Part shown: positions 4,975 to 5,141 of the stretch, piece after piece | Numbering within the stretch: the stretch's first letter is position 1 | Layout: the number at the start of each line of letters is the position of its first letter | Assembly: GCA_022710245.1 (NCBI GenBank) | Contig: JAKLHH010000669.1 | Span: 1-5,141 of the forward strand | DNA: 5,141 nt | Source of the DNA: Myxococcota bacterium | Lineage (GTDB): Bacteria > Myxococcota > Polyangia > GCA-2747355 > JAKLHH01 | Direction of reading: 5' to 3' | Made by a program: the position numbers and the translations under genes | The notes under the pieces: model-generated | Database searches by the model: none | What the model saw: the letters and a program-made list of their open reading frames with translations, nothing else | Told to the model about the DNA's origin: nothing

Positions 4975-5141
4975 ATTGCGGCGGTCTCATCCCGGAGCGG
5001 CCGGAGGCCGCGAGGACCCGCAATCGCGGCGGTCTCATCCTGGAGCGGCCGGAAGCCGCGAGGACCCGCAATTGCGGCGGTCTCATCCCGGAGCGGCCGG
5101 AGGCCGCGAGGACCCGCAATTGCGGCGGTCTCATCCCGGAG
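4975..5141. repeat. 48-bp tandem repeat array, at least 3.5 copies, continuing past the right edge
   Basis: Units run 4975-5022, 5023-5070, 5071-5118 and a partial copy 5119-5141. The first and third are identical; the second differs at three positions (5025, 5041, 5054). Each unit has a perfect hairpin GCGGCC-GGA-GGCCGC (one mismatch in unit 2). At the unit 2/3 and 3/4 junctions there is a 12-bp palindrome CCGCAATTGCGG. The copies touch directly with no spacers. The period is a multiple of three, so several frames stay open. On the minus strand one encodes repeated MRPPQLRVLAASGRSG, ending at 4832, and plus-strand frames encode other 16-residue repeats. No start or upstream context is available to decide whether any frame is translated. 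Confidence 0.93.

Larger units (their letters stand above)
4726..5141. other. Stretch without a convincing gene
   Basis: Apart from the candidate promoter, the CGTTAAC inverted repeat, the hairpins and the 48-bp array listed separately, I see no gene here. The part at 4866-4933 shows no recognisable feature. The only long frames come from the repeat array and are described there. Confidence 0.6.

Noticed and set aside
4832..5134. Minus-strand frame with repeated MRPPQLRVLAASGRSG as a gene
   Set aside because: The frame is open mainly because the 48-bp period is divisible by three. Other frames are equally open, no start context is visible, and the non-repeat tail has no domain. It is left undecided rather than annotated.
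4975..5141. CRISPR array
   Set aside because: The units are contiguous without unique spacers and no cas gene is nearby.

Overview
The window is very GC-rich, uses a strong G/C bias at third codon positions, and carries a REC-GGDEF protein and a secreted lipoprotein built of tandem four-cysteine modules. Together these suggest a Myxococcota or related 'deltaproteobacterial' chromosome. This is an inference from style and gene content, because no marker gene is present. No rRNA, tRNA, CRISPR array, transposase or phage gene is visible.

Left part (1-2842, + strand): a two-gene operon. The 3' two-thirds of a DUF1998-type superfamily 2 DNA helicase (MrfA/YprA family, cut by the left edge) is followed, with a 4-base ATGA stop/start overlap, by a complete DEDDh exonuclease of the MrfB/YprB family. 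In Bacillus subtilis these two proteins act in one pathway repairing mitomycin C-type DNA damage. Their direct coupling here supports the same pairing of helicase and nuclease.

Middle (2836-3741, - strand): a receiver-GGDEF protein converges on mrfB and overlaps it by 7 bp. Its receiver lacks the phospho-acceptor Asp, and its GGDEF signature reads GPDDF. The RxxD inhibitory-site motif and the nucleotide-binding Asn/Asp are kept, so it looks more like a c-di-GMP sensor or partner than a normal diguanylate cyclase. The junction of the two convergent genes holds a 41-bp tandem duplication that supplies the stop codon of mrfB.

Right part (3742-5141): a purine-rich 14-15-bp repeat tract lies between the GGDEF gene and a - strand gene for a cysteine-rich lipoprotein. 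That lipoprotein has 39 Cys arranged as four double modules behind a lipobox. Upstream of it are about 415 bp without a convincing gene. This stretch holds a candidate promoter, a perfect CGTTAAC inverted repeat, two hairpins, and a 48-bp tandem repeat array that runs off the right edge.

No unmistakably new multi-gene system is visible. The points most worth a second look are the stop-supplying 41-bp duplication, the degenerate c-di-GMP protein with an intact I-site, the double-module Cys architecture and the palindrome-bearing 48-bp array.
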